The notes beneath the pieces are model-generated. The model saw only the letters and a list, made by a program, of their open reading frames with translations. It was not told the DNA's origin and ran no database searches. A DNA stretch of 64,000 nt from Maribacter ulvicola (GTDB lineage Bacteria > Bacteroidota > Bacteroidia > Flavobacteriales > Flavobacteriaceae): assembly GCF_900155985.1 (NCBI RefSeq), contig NZ_FTMA01000011.1, forward strand, positions 21,401 to 85,400, in the 5' to 3' direction. Positions 16,674-26,632 of the stretch are shown here, in pieces. Within the stretch, counting starts at the first letter, position 1. Each line of letters begins with the position of its first letter. A program made the position numbers and the translations under genes.

Positions 16674-19220
16674 ATGCAACAGAAAGAAAGGTTGGCAGAA
16701 TTCAAGAAATCTGTCCAAAATAAGTTTAACGTCTATAACAGTCTTTTTCTAAATCTACCCTATAAGAATATTGAGAATGTGGGTATGTTAATTCCGTTAT
16801 TACTGAACCAGTCTGAAAAAGGATTGAGTAACGGACTTAATCCAAAAGAGATTCTTGAAAACTTTTTTGAAAATTACGTAGAAACCAAATCAGAAAAGGA
16901 CCAGATAGACTTTATGTTTCGCATCATACAATATGTGGAGCGCCAAGTAGTACTTTATGATAGTGTTGAAGACGCTGCATTCCCAAAATTGCATAAGCAT
17001 TCAAGTTCATTGTCTTTAAAAGATTATTTTCAATTGGTAGAAAAGAATAAATCTTGGGATACTATTTGGGACAAGTTAAGTACATTCAGTGCTAGAATAG
17101 TGTTAACTGCACACCCAACTCAATTTTATACTCCTGCGGTTTTAGATATTATAACTAACCTTAGAACTTTAATTTTAGAAGATAAAATTGATGAGATTGA
17201 TGTTGGCTTACAACAATTAGGGCTAACCTCTTTAATCAATGCCAAAAAACCTACCCCTTTAGATGAGGCAAAAAATATTATATATACGCTAAGACATGTG
17301 TACTATGATGCTATAGGTGATATGTACGCATATATTAAAGAAAGTACAGGTTCTAGGCAATTTGAAAATCATGATATTGTAAAATTAGGCTTTTGGCCTG
17401 GTGGTGACCGTGATGGTAACCCGTTCGTAACCTCGGCTATTACTAAAGATGTAATGAACGAGCTTCGTTTAACCCTAATGAAGTGTTATTATAATGATTT
17501 AAAAGGTTTGGTTCATAAACTTACCTTTAAAGATGTGCAAGAGCCTTTGCAGAAATTGAGATCAAACCTGTACACTGCTATGTTTGATAGTTCTAAAGAT
17601 ATTGGGTATGAGGATCTCATTGTTCCTTTAGAAGAAATTAGGTTGATTCTTATTGAAAAGTATCAAAGTCTTTACCTAAAAGATTTAGAGAATTTTATAG
17701 ATAAAGTGAAAATTTTTAAAGTACACTTTGCAACTATAGATATACGTCAAGACCACAGTATGCATACCAAGGTTATGGTTGAGGTTTTGAAAAAGAATGG
17801 ATTAATTAAAGAAGAGCTTAACGAATTGTCTGAAGAGAAATTAATTGATATTCTTTTACATGAGAATTTACAATTAGTGGCTAATGATTATAAAGAAGAT
17901 ATTGTAAAAGATACCATCAAAAATATACTTCAATTACAGACCATACAAGAGAAGAACGGTGAAGAAGGATGTAATAGATATATCATTAGTAATTCTGAGG
18001 ATAAGTACTCTATTCTTTTTGTTTATGCATTGTTTAGATGGTGTGGTTGGGCAGATAAGAAAATTACCTTTGATATTGTGCCGTTGTTTGAAACCATGAA
18101 CGGTATGGACACTGCTCAAGATACTATGCAGTTCTTATTCAATTTACCTGAATACAAAGCGCATTTAGAAAATAGGAATATGAAGCAGACTATAATGCTT
18201 GGCTTCTCTGACGGAACTAAAGATGGAGGTTACCTAAAAGCGAACTGGTCTATCTTGAAAACTAAAGAGGAACTTTCAGAGGTGTGTGATGAGCATGGAA
18301 TAGCGGCTGTATTCTTTGATGGTAGAGGAGGTCCGCCAGCAAGAGGTGGTGGTAAAACACATCGTTTTTATGCGGCACAGACGAATAAGGTTGCTAATAA
18401 CGAAATACAACTTACTATACAAGGGCAGACAATTACCAGTACATACGGAACAAAAGAACAATTTATTTATAATAGCGAGCAGTTGTTGACAGCAGGTTTG
18501 TCTAACACTATTCTAGAAAAGGAAATTGTTATTTCTGATGCAGATAGAGAATTGATCGAAGAATTATCCGAGCTTAGTTTCAAGAAATATGATGATTTAA
18601 AACATCATGATAAGTTCATGCCTTATTTAGAGAATATGAGTACTCTTAAATATTATACCAAGGCAAATATTGGAAGTAGACCAGGTAAAAGAGGTAACAA
18701 AGCTAAATTAGAATTATCAGATTTAAGGGCTATTTCATTCGTAGGATCTTGGAGTCAATTAAAGCAAAATGTACCAGGTTATTACGGTATTGGTACAGCT
18801 TTAAAGAAGCTAGAAGATGATGGTAGATTTGAAGAGGCTAAAAGAATATATCAAGAAGTACCTTTCTTTCAAGCTTTAATGATGAATAGTATGATGAGTC
18901 TTACCAAATGTTATTTTGAGTTGACTAGCTATATGAAAGAGGATGAGGAATATGGTGCATTTTGGGAAATTCTTCATGCTGAGTATAAGTTATCTAAGGC
19001 TATGTTGTTAAAACTTTCTGGTATGGAAATTTTAATGTCTAAAGAAGCAATCTCAAGAGAATCCATTAAAATACGTGAGAATATTGTATTACCGTTATTA
19101 GTGATACAACAATACGCATTACAGAGAATTGGCGAAGGTACAACGTATAGGGAACTGTATGAGAAAATTGTTACAAGATCTCTTTATGGGAATATTAATG
19201 CCAGTAGAAACTCGGCATAG
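16674..19220 (+). CDS. ppc: Phosphoenolpyruvate carboxylase, divergent Bacteroidetes type
   Basis: Fixes bicarbonate onto PEP to give oxaloacetate for the TCA cycle. The 848-residue length is slightly below the roughly 880 of E. coli. Family motifs: LTAHPTQFYTP near residue 144 (catalytic His present; Gln in place of the usual Glu), LGFWPGGDRDGNPFV near 240, LGFSDGTKDGGYLKANW near 509, FDGRGGPPARGGGKTH near 547, and QGQTITSTYGT near 586. The FHGRGG motif of classical enzymes reads FDGRGG here and the C-terminus ends RNSA, not the classical (R/Q)NTG. These changes suggest different catalysis or effector control, but the rest of the active site is intact. Ends in a strong terminator. Confidence 0.9.
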   Translation: MQQKERLAEFKKSVQNKFNVYNSLFLNLPYKNIENVGMLIPLLLNQSEKGLSNGLNPKEILENFFENYVETKSEKDQIDFMFRIIQYVERQVVLYDSVEDAAFPKLHKHSSSLSLKDYFQLVEKNKSWDTIWDKLSTFSARIVLTAHPTQFYTPAVLDIITNLRTLILEDKIDEIDVGLQQLGLTSLINAKKPTPLDEAKNIIYTLRHVYYDAIGDMYAYIKESTGSRQFENHDIVKLGFWPGGDRDGNPFVTSAITKDVMNELRLTLMKCYYNDLKGLVHKLTFKDVQEPLQKLRSNLYTAMFDSSKDIGYEDLIVPLEEIRLILIEKYQSLYLKDLENFIDKVKIFKVHFATIDIRQDHSMHTKVMVEVLKKNGLIKEELNELSEEKLIDILLHENLQLVANDYKEDIVKDTIKNILQLQTIQEKNGEEGCNRYIISNSEDKYSILFVYALFRWCGWADKKITFDIVPLFETMNGMDTAQDTMQFLFNLPEYKAHLENRNMKQTIMLGFSDGTKDGGYLKANWSILKTKEELSEVCDEHGIAAVFFDGRGGPPARGGGKTHRFYAAQTNKVANNEIQLTIQGQTITSTYGTKEQFIYNSEQLLTAGLSNTILEKEIVISDADRELIEELSELSFKKYDDLKHHDKFMPYLENMSTLKYYTKANIGSRPGKRGNKAKLELSDLRAISFVGSWSQLKQNVPGYYGIGTALKKLEDDGRFEEAKRIYQEVPFFQALMMNSMMSLTKCYFELTSYMKEDEEYGAFWEILHAEYKLSKAMLLKLSGMEILMSKEAISRESIKIRENIVLPLLVIQQYALQRIGEGTTYRELYEKIVTRSLYGNINASRNSA

Positions 19221-19237
19221 AACAACTCTAAAATTAT

Positions 19238-19283
19238 CAAAACAAAAAGCCCGATTCCATTTAGAATCGGGCTTTTTGTTTTG
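19238..19283 (+). terminator. Strong intrinsic terminator after ppc (probably bidirectional)
   Basis: A perfect 20 bp inverted repeat: arms 19238-19257 and 19264-19283 with a 6 nt loop. The core is GCCCGATTC/GAATCGGGC flanked by A- and T-runs, so it can work from both strands. It ends ppc on the plus strand and would also stop the small minus-strand gene at 19300-19443. Confidence 0.9.
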
Positions 19284-19299
19284 TAGCTAAAATAGCATG

Positions 19300-19443
19300 C
19301 TACTTTTTGTTTTGTTGATTTTTAATAGTCTCTTTATCAATATCAAATTTGTTCGTCTCTACATTAGTATTCCCAGTTGGGTTTGTAGGGTTGTTCTGTT
19401 CTACTTTTCTTTTAAACTTTTTATTATCTTTTATAATTCCCAT
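19300..19443 (-). CDS. Small hydrophilic protein, function unknown
   Basis: A 47-residue open frame, ATG at 19441-19443 and TAG at 19300-19302, starting MGIIKDNKKFKRKVEQNNPT. It is rich in Lys, Asn and Gln, has no hydrophobic segment and is probably disordered. Support for being real: position directly before a terminator that works on this strand, and no competing gene in the 260 bp between ppc and the M20 peptidase. I do not recognise a family, and chance cannot be excluded at this length. Confidence 0.4.
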   Translation of the reverse strand: MGIIKDNKKFKRKVEQNNPTNPTGNTNVETNKFDIDKETIKNQQNKK

Positions 19444-19542
19444 AGTATCTATTTTTTTAAGGTTCAACAAAAAGATACCAAATAGAAGCCAAGAACTCCG
19501 TTAATAGGCTGATAAAGCTTTGTTATGGAATGTTAAACCGCT

Positions 19543-21042
19543 CTACTCATTTATATCATTACTTAGTAGCGTATAGAATACTTTAATACCATAAGCAATC
19601 TGCCCAATTTTTAAATTTTCATTGGGACTATGTTGATTATTGTCTGCATTTACCAAAGGGATAATAAATGCCGGAATCTTCAATTCATTTATAAAAGGAG
19701 AAATAGGTACGGTACCGCCCATTATTCTTATTTGAACAGGTTTTTCCCTTAATGTAGTTTCCATTGTCTTTACAATACTATTCCCAAACGGATTATTTAA
19801 ATTGGTACGGAACGCATCTGTAACTGTACCTTCTTTAATAGTAACGATTTTATCGTACTTTAAACGGTCTTCCATAGTTGGTGCTGTATCCATAACATGA
19901 AAGCCTTGATTTTTAATGTGATCTTTTACTAGTTTTTTAAGTCTGGTACCATCAGATTCTGGGACTAATCTTAAATCTAACTCTGCAGTTGCGGTCGCTG
20001 GTACTATAGTTCTAGCTTGCTCACCGATCCATCCAGAACTTAACCCGCGAATATTCAATGAAGGATATTGTAGCGCTTCTTGGTAAAAACTACCTACTTT
20101 TTCAGCTTTGGATATGGCTAGGTTTTTATTGATCTCTTCAATGCTATCTGGCACACTTTTTAGCACTTCTAGTGTTGCTTCGTCCAAGGTAATTCCGTCA
20201 TAATATCCTTTTATTAAAACCTTTCCATCAACATCTTTCATGGTGGCTAGAAGTTGCGCTAATTGAAATCCAGGGTTTGGTGCGTAATTACCATAATGAC
20301 CACTATGCTGAGGTTTAATTGGTCCGTGAGTTGTTATTGACAATGTTGTAATTCCTCTGCAACCATAAACTATCGTTGGCTTTCCGGAAACATGAACCGG
20401 ACCATCATTGATAACTAAGAAGTCAGCTTTTAACAAATCTTTGTAAGTACGAACCGCTTGTGGTAAAGGAGCGCTACTTTTTTCTTCTTCACTATCTAAA
20501 ATGACTTTTACATTATAGGGGATGTCAATATTATCTTTTTTAAGTGCATCAATAGCATTTAAGAACATTATGATAGGTCCTTTGTCATCAGATGTAGATC
20601 TGCCAAATAGTCGCCAATCATAATTGATATCATCTTCTAAATCTGAAAATGCTTCCTTTTTCCACCCGTCATCAGTTTTTGACTTAAGAACTACTTTGTA
20701 TGGGTCATTTTGGTCCCATTTTTTAGCATCAACAGATTGTCCGTCTAAATGCATATAGAATAAAATGGTGGGTTTATTGTCATCCATTGGTAGGGCTGCA
20801 AAAAATAGAGGTAGACCATTCGTTTCTAAAATGGTGCTGTTAAAGCCGCGTTCCGTGAATTTCTTTCTAAGCCAAAAAAGATTGGAATCAATATCATCTG
20901 CGTTTAAGGCATCATTAGGTATTGCTACAAATTCTCTTAACTCTACAATGGCATTTGCAACTTTAGATTTTATTAGAATAGAGTCTTGAGCGTAGCCAGA
21001 ATAAAGGGATATAATTAATAGAAAGGAAAGTAATTTTCTCAT
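19543..21042 (-). CDS. M20-family metallopeptidase, exported
   Basis: A 499-residue zinc peptidase with a cleavable signal peptide (MRKLLSFLLIISLYSGYAQD). M20 metal ligands in order: His in FYMHLDGQS (near residue 97), bridging Asp in GRSTSDDKGP (near 153), the catalytic Glu pair in ILDSEEEKSS (near 189), Asp in VINDGPV and the last His in NNQHSPNENL (near 470). The dimerisation domain lies between about 235 and 385. Likely a periplasmic dipeptidase or carboxypeptidase; the true substrate is not clear. It is monocistronic, separated from the trp operon by a 300 bp spacer containing that operon's terminator. Confidence 0.88.
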   Translation of the reverse strand: MRKLLSFLLIISLYSGYAQDSILIKSKVANAIVELREFVAIPNDALNADDIDSNLFWLRKKFTERGFNSTILETNGLPLFFAALPMDDNKPTILFYMHLDGQSVDAKKWDQNDPYKVVLKSKTDDGWKKEAFSDLEDDINYDWRLFGRSTSDDKGPIIMFLNAIDALKKDNIDIPYNVKVILDSEEEKSSAPLPQAVRTYKDLLKADFLVINDGPVHVSGKPTIVYGCRGITTLSITTHGPIKPQHSGHYGNYAPNPGFQLAQLLATMKDVDGKVLIKGYYDGITLDEATLEVLKSVPDSIEEINKNLAISKAEKVGSFYQEALQYPSLNIRGLSSGWIGEQARTIVPATATAELDLRLVPESDGTRLKKLVKDHIKNQGFHVMDTAPTMEDRLKYDKIVTIKEGTVTDAFRTNLNNPFGNSIVKTMETTLREKPVQIRIMGGTVPISPFINELKIPAFIIPLVNADNNQHSPNENLKIGQIAYGIKVFYTLLSNDINE

Positions 21043-21236
21043 GTTAGTTCTCGTAGATATATTCTCTAAATGTAAGCAATATGTAGGGAATTGAACATGA
21101 AATAGAAAATGGCAAATGTTAAGATTTTCTATATAAAATAGTAAGTCTTTTTAGAGTTGAATTTAGAGCTTGGTTTTATTGTTCTGTTAAGATAATGGCA
21201 GTTAGCTAGGTGTATTGAAATTATATTAATATTAAA

Positions 21237-21266
21237 AAAGAGGTTATCGAATATGACAACCTCTTT
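21237..21266 (-). terminator. Intrinsic terminator of the trp operon
   Basis: Arms 21237-21245 and 21258-21266 (AAAGAGGTT/AACCTCTTT, 9 bp, 12 nt loop). On the minus strand the stem is followed by TTT and an AT-rich tail. It lies 73 bp after the small membrane protein gene that ends the trp transcript. The rest of the 21043-21339 spacer holds nothing I can assign. Confidence 0.7.
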
Positions 21267-21339
21267 AGGGTATAATATCAATACAAAGAATCAATTTTTA
21301 TTTACTTCATGTAAATGTCTTGTAATTCATACCGTCAGT

Positions 21340-21570
21340 TTAACTGCTGGATTTGTAATTGAAAATTTTCATGAATATAAAACGTATTAAAAGTATAAAC
21401 GGAAAGCCATGGAATACAACATCAAACCAATCCATGAAGACCATTCCCTTGGCTCCACCTAGGATCCATTTTAGTTTACCCCAAATATGGGGTTCAGGAA
21501 AGAATGGTGCCAATCCTAGGGTTAGGCAAAGTAAAATAATCAATTTCCAATTACTTAAAAACTCTTTCAA
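21340..21570 (-). CDS. Small two-helix membrane protein with TTG start
   Basis: A 76-residue protein with two predicted membrane helices (WKLIILLCLTLGLAPFF near 8-24 and FPFILLIRFIFM near 56-67) joined by PEPHIWGKLKWILGG. There is no ATG near the expected start; the frame begins with TTG at 21568-21570, one base after the trpA stop, so translation is probably coupled to trpA. The next in-frame ATG would remove the first helix. Similar short proteins in Flavobacteriia are sometimes labelled RND transporter, which the size does not support. Function unknown. Confidence 0.65.
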   Translation of the reverse strand: MKEFLSNWKLIILLCLTLGLAPFFPEPHIWGKLKWILGGAKGMVFMDWFDVVFHGFPFILLIRFIFMKIFNYKSSS

Positions 21571-21571
21571 A

Positions 21572-22336
21572 TTAACGTATTAAATTCACGAAATCAGCAG
21601 TTTTACCAGTTCCATTAGCTGTTAGGTGCTTAATAAAAGCAGAACCAATAATAGCACCTTTAGCAGTTTTGGTTGCTTGCTTAAACGTTTCCTTGTCCTT
21701 AATACCGAAACCTACAATTTGTGGTGTGTTTAGATTCATTGCGGCTATGCGTTCAAAATAACTTTCTTGCTCCTGGCCAAAACCAGATTTAGAACCAGTA
21801 ACACTTGCAGAACTTACCATATAAATAAATCCGTTAGATGCATCATCAATTTTACGTATACGAGCTTCGCTAGTTTGTGGGGTTATTAGAAATACATTTA
21901 GGAGTCCGTATTTCCTGAAAATAGCTTCATAATCTTCTTGGTATATATCTAATGGAAGATCAGGTAAAATGAGTCCGTCAATACCAATTTCTTGACATTT
22001 TTTACAGAATGCCTCAACACCATATTGCAACATCGGGTTAAAATATCCCATGATGATTAAAGGGATAGAAACCGTTTTACGAATATCTTTTAATTGATTA
22101 AAAAGTACTTCGGTAGTCATTCCGTTTTTCAATGCAGCGGTAGAACTTTCTTGAATTGTTGGTCCGTCTGCTAAAGGATCACTGAAGGGTAATCCTATTT
22201 CAATCATATCTACACCGTTCTTTTCTAGATCTTCAATGATTTTAACTGTTTCGTTCAGTGTTGGATACCCTGCTGTAAAATATATAGATAGAAGTTTTTT
22301 GTCTTCTTGTAATTTCGAGGTAATTCTATTGCTCAT
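21572..22336 (-). CDS. trpA: Tryptophan synthase alpha chain
   Basis: Cleaves indole-3-glycerol phosphate to indole and G3P; indole passes to TrpB. 254 residues, TIM barrel. The catalytic Glu is in MIEIGLPFSDPLADGP (near residue 47) and Asp in GLILPDLP (near 124); the phosphate site GFGIKDKE is near 206. Last biosynthetic gene of the operon, 6 bp after trpB. Confidence 0.97.
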   Translation of the reverse strand: MSNRITSKLQEDKKLLSIYFTAGYPTLNETVKIIEDLEKNGVDMIEIGLPFSDPLADGPTIQESSTAALKNGMTTEVLFNQLKDIRKTVSIPLIIMGYFNPMLQYGVEAFCKKCQEIGIDGLILPDLPLDIYQEDYEAIFRKYGLLNVFLITPQTSEARIRKIDDASNGFIYMVSSASVTGSKSGFGQEQESYFERIAAMNLNTPQIVGFGIKDKETFKQATKTAKGAIIGSAFIKHLTANGTGKTADFVNLIR

Positions 22337-22342
22337 AGTGGT

Positions 22343-23527
22343 TTATGCTAGCTTAAAATAATCAATATAAGTGTTCAAATCTTTATCTCCGCGGCCAGAA
22401 AGGCTAATGACGACAACATCATCTTTCTTGAATTTTTTATGTTCAAAAATCGCAAATGCGTGTCCCGTTTCAATAGCAGGAATAATACCTTCTAGTTGCG
22501 ATAATTCTAAACCTGCCGCCATGGCTTCATCATCTGTAGCAGAATAAAATTCTGCACGACCAGATTTGTAAAGATGTGAATGCATGGGGCCAACGCCTGG
22601 GTAGTCTAATCCAGCGGAAATAGAGTAGGGCTCTGTAATTTGACCGTCTGTTGTTTGCATTAACATGGTTTTACAACCGTGAATAATACCTACTTTACCA
22701 AGTGCCGATGTTGCGGCACTCTCTCCAGAATTTACTCCTTTACCAGCGGCTTCAACGGCAATAATACCAACCTCAGGTTCATGTAAGAAGTGATAGTACG
22801 TGCCTGCGGCATTACTACCGCCACCAATACAAGCTACCACATAATCAGGATTTTCGCGTCCTTCTTTTTCTTTCAATTGCCATTTTATCTCTTCGGATAT
22901 CACAGACTGAAAACGAGTTACCATATCTGGATAAGGATGTGGGCCAATAGCAGATCCAATAATGTAATGCGTATCTACAGGATTATTGATCCAATCTCTT
23001 ATAGCTTCATTTGTAGCATCTTTTAATGTTCTACTACCGGATTTTGCAGGTCTTACTTCTGCACCTAACATTTTCATCCGCGCTACATTGGGTGCTTGAC
23101 GGGCAATGTCAATTTCACCCATGTATACGATACATTCCATACCCATTAAAGCACAAACGGTAGCCGTAGCAACACCATGCTGGCCTGCGCCGGTCTCGGC
23201 AATAATTCTGGTTTTGCCCAATTTTTGAGCCATTAGAATTTGACCAATGGTGTTATTTACTTTGTGAGCACCTGTGTGGTTTAGATCCTCTCTTTTTAAA
23301 TATATTTTGCACCCGTGCTTTTCAGAAAGACGTTTAGCAAAATATAGCGGAGAAGGTCTACCAACGTAGTCTTTTAAAAGCTGATTGAATTCTTTCTGAA
23401 AAGAATCTTCATACATCAGTTTTATATAATTTTGGCGTAGCTCCTCTACATTTGGGTACAACATTTCAGGTATATAGGCACCGCCAAATTCCCCGTAGTA
23501 TCCTTTTTCGTCAGCATTATAATTCAT
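22343..23527 (-). CDS. trpB: Tryptophan synthase beta chain
   Basis: PLP enzyme that joins indole and serine to make tryptophan. 394 residues, the usual length for TrpB1. The PLP lysine is in [15 protein letters not shown] (near residue 87), the GGGSNAAG phosphate loop is near 232 and the C-terminal SGRGDKD is near 377. Starts inside the end of trpF (4 bp ATGA overlap). Confidence 0.98.
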   Translation of the reverse strand: MNYNADEKGYYGEFGGAYIPEMLYPNVEELRQNYIKLMYEDSFQKEFNQLLKDYVGRPSPLYFAKRLSEKHGCKIYLKREDLNHTGAHKVNNTIGQILMAQKLGKTRIIAETGAGQHGVATATVCALMGMECIVYMGEIDIARQAPNVARMKMLGAEVRPAKSGSRTLKDATNEAIRDWINNPVDTHYIIGSAIGPHPYPDMVTRFQSVISEEIKWQLKEKEGRENPDYVVACIGGGSNAAGTYYHFLHEPEVGIIAVEAAGKGVNSGESAATSALGKVGIIHGCKTMLMQTTDGQITEPYSISAGLDYPGVGPMHSHLYKSGRAEFYSATDDEAMAAGLELSQLEGIIPAIETGHAFAIFEHKKFKKDDVVVISLSGRGDKDLNTYIDYFKLA

Positions 23528-24150
23528 AGCGCTTCTTTAAACTTTTGTAATTCTTTAATATTTTTTAAACCTGGTTCTATTTCAAAAGAGCTATTGACAT
23601 CAATGGCATAGCAATATTTAGATTCAGGTGTTTTTGCAAACTCATTAATCTTTTCCAGATTATTTAGCCCAATACCACCGCTTAGAAAGAATGGTTTGGT
23701 AGAAGAATACTTTTTAAGAACAGACCAATTAAATGTATATCCATTTCCTCCAGGTAACTTTCCCTTAGTATCAAAAAGGAAATAGTTGCACACATTTTCA
23801 TAGGGCGTTAAAACATCAAAGTCGAATTCCTCTTTAATAGAGAATACTTTTATAATGTCGACTTTATGATTTAGTTTTTTTAGTTCTGCTGCAATTTTTA
23901 TGCAATATTCTGGAGTTTCATGGCCGTGTAATTGTAAGCCTTGTAATTGATGTTCGTTAACCATGCTAATAACATAATCAATATTGGCATCAACAAAAAC
24001 GCCTACTTTACTTATGGAATTAGGTAGTTCAGGGATTTTACCTTCAAAAAACCGAGAAGAAGGCTCCCAGAAAATAAAGCCCAAATAGTCTGGTCGCAAT
24101 TGTGCAACTTCAGTCATATTCAGTTTCATTCCACAAATTTTAAGCTTCAT
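23524..24150 (-). CDS. trpF: Phosphoribosylanthranilate isomerase
   Basis: Amadori rearrangement of PRA to CdRP. 208 residues with the catalytic Cys in KICGMK (residue 6) and the general acid Asp in [10 protein letters not shown] (near 185), plus the QLHGHE strand typical of TrpF. Overlaps trpC by 1 bp and trpB by 4 bp, indicating tight translational coupling. Confidence 0.96.
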   Translation of the reverse strand: MKLKICGMKLNMTEVAQLRPDYLGFIFWEPSSRFFEGKIPELPNSISKVGVFVDANIDYVISMVNEHQLQGLQLHGHETPEYCIKIAAELKKLNHKVDIIKVFSIKEEFDFDVLTPYENVCNYFLFDTKGKLPGGNGYTFNWSVLKKYSSTKPFFLSGGIGLNNLEKINEFAKTPESKYCYAIDVNSSFEIEPGLKNIKELQKFKEAL

Positions 24151-24935
24151 TACTTCTTAAGGTTTTTAATGAATTCAATAGCAATTTTACCAGGGTTATC
24201 GGTCTTCATAAAATTCTCTCCAATTAAAAAGCCTTCATAACCGTATGGTTTTAATTCTTTAATAGCTTCAATAGAACTAATACCGCTTTCAGATACCTTT
24301 ACAAAATCATCTGGAATCAGTGTTGATAAGGATTTGCTAGTTTCTAAACTGACCTCAAAAGTCTTAAGGTTTCTATTGTTTACACCTAACATATCTAAAC
24401 TTGGCATAATAGATTTATGTAGTTCTTCTTCATTATGTACTTCTAATAGTACATCTAAACCCAAGTTTTTAGCTAGTTCAGAGTAGGTTTTAATTTCCTG
24501 TTTTGTTAGAATAGCTGCAATGAGTAAGATTACATCTGCACCGTGCGCTTTGGCTTCAATTATTTGATATTCACTTATGATAAACTCTTTACGTAACAAC
24601 GGAAGTTTAACCGATGCACGTGCTAAGATTAGGTCTTCAATAGAGCCGCCAAAGTATTTAATGTCTGTAAGAACACTCATGCCGCAAACTCCAGCTTTTT
24701 CATAACCTTTGGCAACTTGCCCAACATTTGCATTTTGGTTAATGCTTTTTTTTGATGGAGATCTGCGTTTAAATTCAGATATAATTCCCGTATCGCTATT
24801 TTTAAGTGCTTGAGCCAAAGAGTTCGTTTTCCTTTCATAAAGCACAGAAGCCTCATGATGAGAAACCGGAATAATCGATTTTTTCAACTCGACCTCTTTA
24901 CGTTTATCGGCTACTATTTTATCTAGAATGTTCAT
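24150..24935 (-). CDS. trpC: Indole-3-glycerol phosphate synthase
   Basis: Ring closure of CdRP to indole-3-glycerol phosphate. 261 residues; catalytic Lys region ISEFKRRSPSKKSI near 54, LLRKEFIISEYQI near 112, LLEVHNEEEL near 162 and SESGISS near 215. Single-function protein (not fused to trpF). Confidence 0.97.
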   Translation of the reverse strand: MNILDKIVADKRKEVELKKSIIPVSHHEASVLYERKTNSLAQALKNSDTGIISEFKRRSPSKKSINQNANVGQVAKGYEKAGVCGMSVLTDIKYFGGSIEDLILARASVKLPLLRKEFIISEYQIIEAKAHGADVILLIAAILTKQEIKTYSELAKNLGLDVLLEVHNEEELHKSIMPSLDMLGVNNRNLKTFEVSLETSKSLSTLIPDDFVKVSESGISSIEAIKELKPYGYEGFLIGENFMKTDNPGKIAIEFIKNLKK

Positions 24936-24985
24936 GAAATCTATCTTTTTTATAACATCGTTAATTCGTGGACAAAGCTTTTTTT

Positions 24986-25981
24986 TTAATTTTTACTCAA
25001 CTCTTGTATTTTTTTCAAAGCCGCTAGTCCGTGTCCACCTAATAAAGACTCTTTGGCTTTTTCAAAACCTTCTAGAGGTGTTAGGTTGTTTACCGTTGCA
25101 ATTGCAATACCGGCATTGGCACATACCACATTATTCTGTGGTTCTGTACCTTTACCTTGTAAAACATTAAGGAAAATTTGCGCAGAAGTTTCAATAGCAT
25201 CCCCGCCTACAATATCACTTTGCTTTATTTGTTTTACACCAAAATCAGATGGTTTTAGCATGCTTTCCGTATGGTTAGAAATTGTTTTGGTATTTCCTGT
25301 CAAAGAAATTTCATCATAACCATCTAAAGCATGTAGCACGGTGAAATTCTTATCGGTTTTCTGATAAAGATAGCCATACATACGAGCCAGTTCCAAATTG
25401 AAAACACCTACCATTTGGTTTTTTGGAAAAGCAGGATTCACCATAGGACCTAGCATATTAAAGAATGTTTTCACGGCTAAATCTTTACGGATGGGAGCCA
25501 CATTTTTCATAGCAGGGTGAAATAGGGGAGCGTGCAATACACAAATACCCGCTTTATCAATACATTTTTCTAAAAAGTCTGATTCATTACTGAATTTTAT
25601 CCCTAGAAATTCCATTACGTTACTACTTCCACATTTAGAAGATACACCGTAATTACCATGTTTGGTGACTTTTACACCCGCACCAGCGGTTACAAAAGAT
25701 GCTAATGTGGAAATATTAAAAGTGTCTTTACCATCACCACCTGTACCACAAAGGTCAATAGGGTTATAAGCGGATAAATCTACCGCTAAACATAAATCTA
25801 ACAAAGCATCTCTAAAGCCTTCAAGTTCTTCAATAGTTATGCTACGCATCATATAAACGGTTAAAAATGCTGCAATCTGACTGGTATTGTAATCACCTTT
25901 TGCAATATTTACCAAAATACGTTTCGCATCTTCTTTGGAAAGTATTTCGTGATTTATAAGTTTATTAAGTGTCTCTTTCAT
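24986..25981 (-). CDS. trpD: Anthranilate phosphoribosyltransferase
   Basis: Transfers phosphoribose from PRPP to anthranilate. 331 residues; PRPP loop DLCGTGGDGKDTFNIST near residue 77-93, KHGNYGVSSKCGS near 108 and the DGYDEIS region near 221. It stands 50 bp before trpC and 80 bp after trpG; neither gap shows a promoter or a terminator. Confidence 0.97.
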   Translation of the reverse strand: MKETLNKLINHEILSKEDAKRILVNIAKGDYNTSQIAAFLTVYMMRSITIEELEGFRDALLDLCLAVDLSAYNPIDLCGTGGDGKDTFNISTLASFVTAGAGVKVTKHGNYGVSSKCGSSNVMEFLGIKFSNESDFLEKCIDKAGICVLHAPLFHPAMKNVAPIRKDLAVKTFFNMLGPMVNPAFPKNQMVGVFNLELARMYGYLYQKTDKNFTVLHALDGYDEISLTGNTKTISNHTESMLKPSDFGVKQIKQSDIVGGDAIETSAQIFLNVLQGKGTEPQNNVVCANAGIAIATVNNLTPLEGFEKAKESLLGGHGLAALKKIQELSKN

Positions 25982-26061
25982 TTTTTTAATAGTATTAAGT
26001 AGTTAGTATAGAGTACATAGAAGTCTTTTTTTTCTTACTACTTTGTACTTTATACCTTTTA

Positions 26062-26631
26062 CTATGCTTCAGCATTTAACCAATTCTCTAGCATTTGTTT
26101 TCCTTGTGGAGTAAGAACGGATTCTGGGTGAAATTGTACAGCACGTACATCAAATGTCTTATGACGAAGAGACATAACTTGTCCGTTTTCATCTATAGAA
26201 GTAGCCTCTAAAACTTCTGGTAAATCAGCATTCACTACCCAAGAATGGTACCTTCCTACTTCAATTTCTTTTGGTAGTCCTTCAAAAATAACATCCTCTT
26301 TGGTGATTTTTATAGAAGTGGCAATTCCGTGATATACTTTATCCAAGTTTATTAAAGAACCACCAAAAACTTCTGCAATGGCCTGTTGCCCTAAACAAAC
26401 ACCAAAAATGCTTTTGGTGGGAGCATATTTTTCTATGATTTGTTTTAACAGTCCTGCCTCATCAGGTATACCAGGACCTGGAGAGAGGACAATTTTATTA
26501 AAATGATCAACCTCTTCTAACGTAAGTTGATCGTTACGTTTTACAATAACCTTGCAACCTAATTCCTCTAAGTAATGCACTAGATTATAAGTGAAACTAT
26601 CGTAATTATCTATAACTAATATTTTCTTCAT
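26062..26631 (-). CDS. trpG: Anthranilate synthase component II (glutamine amidotransferase)
   Basis: Supplies ammonia from glutamine to TrpE. 189 residues; class I amidotransferase triad visible as Cys in FGVCLGQQ (near 79) and His-Glu in VQFHPESVLTP (near 168-170), with the oxyanion LSPGPG near 50. Could also serve the folate enzyme PabB, as in some bacteria. The start is 1 bp after the trpE stop. Confidence 0.96.
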   Translation of the reverse strand: MKKILVIDNYDSFTYNLVHYLEELGCKVIVKRNDQLTLEEVDHFNKIVLSPGPGIPDEAGLLKQIIEKYAPTKSIFGVCLGQQAIAEVFGGSLINLDKVYHGIATSIKITKEDVIFEGLPKEIEVGRYHSWVVNADLPEVLEATSIDENGQVMSLRHKTFDVRAVQFHPESVLTPQGKQMLENWLNAEA

Positions 26632-26632
26632 C

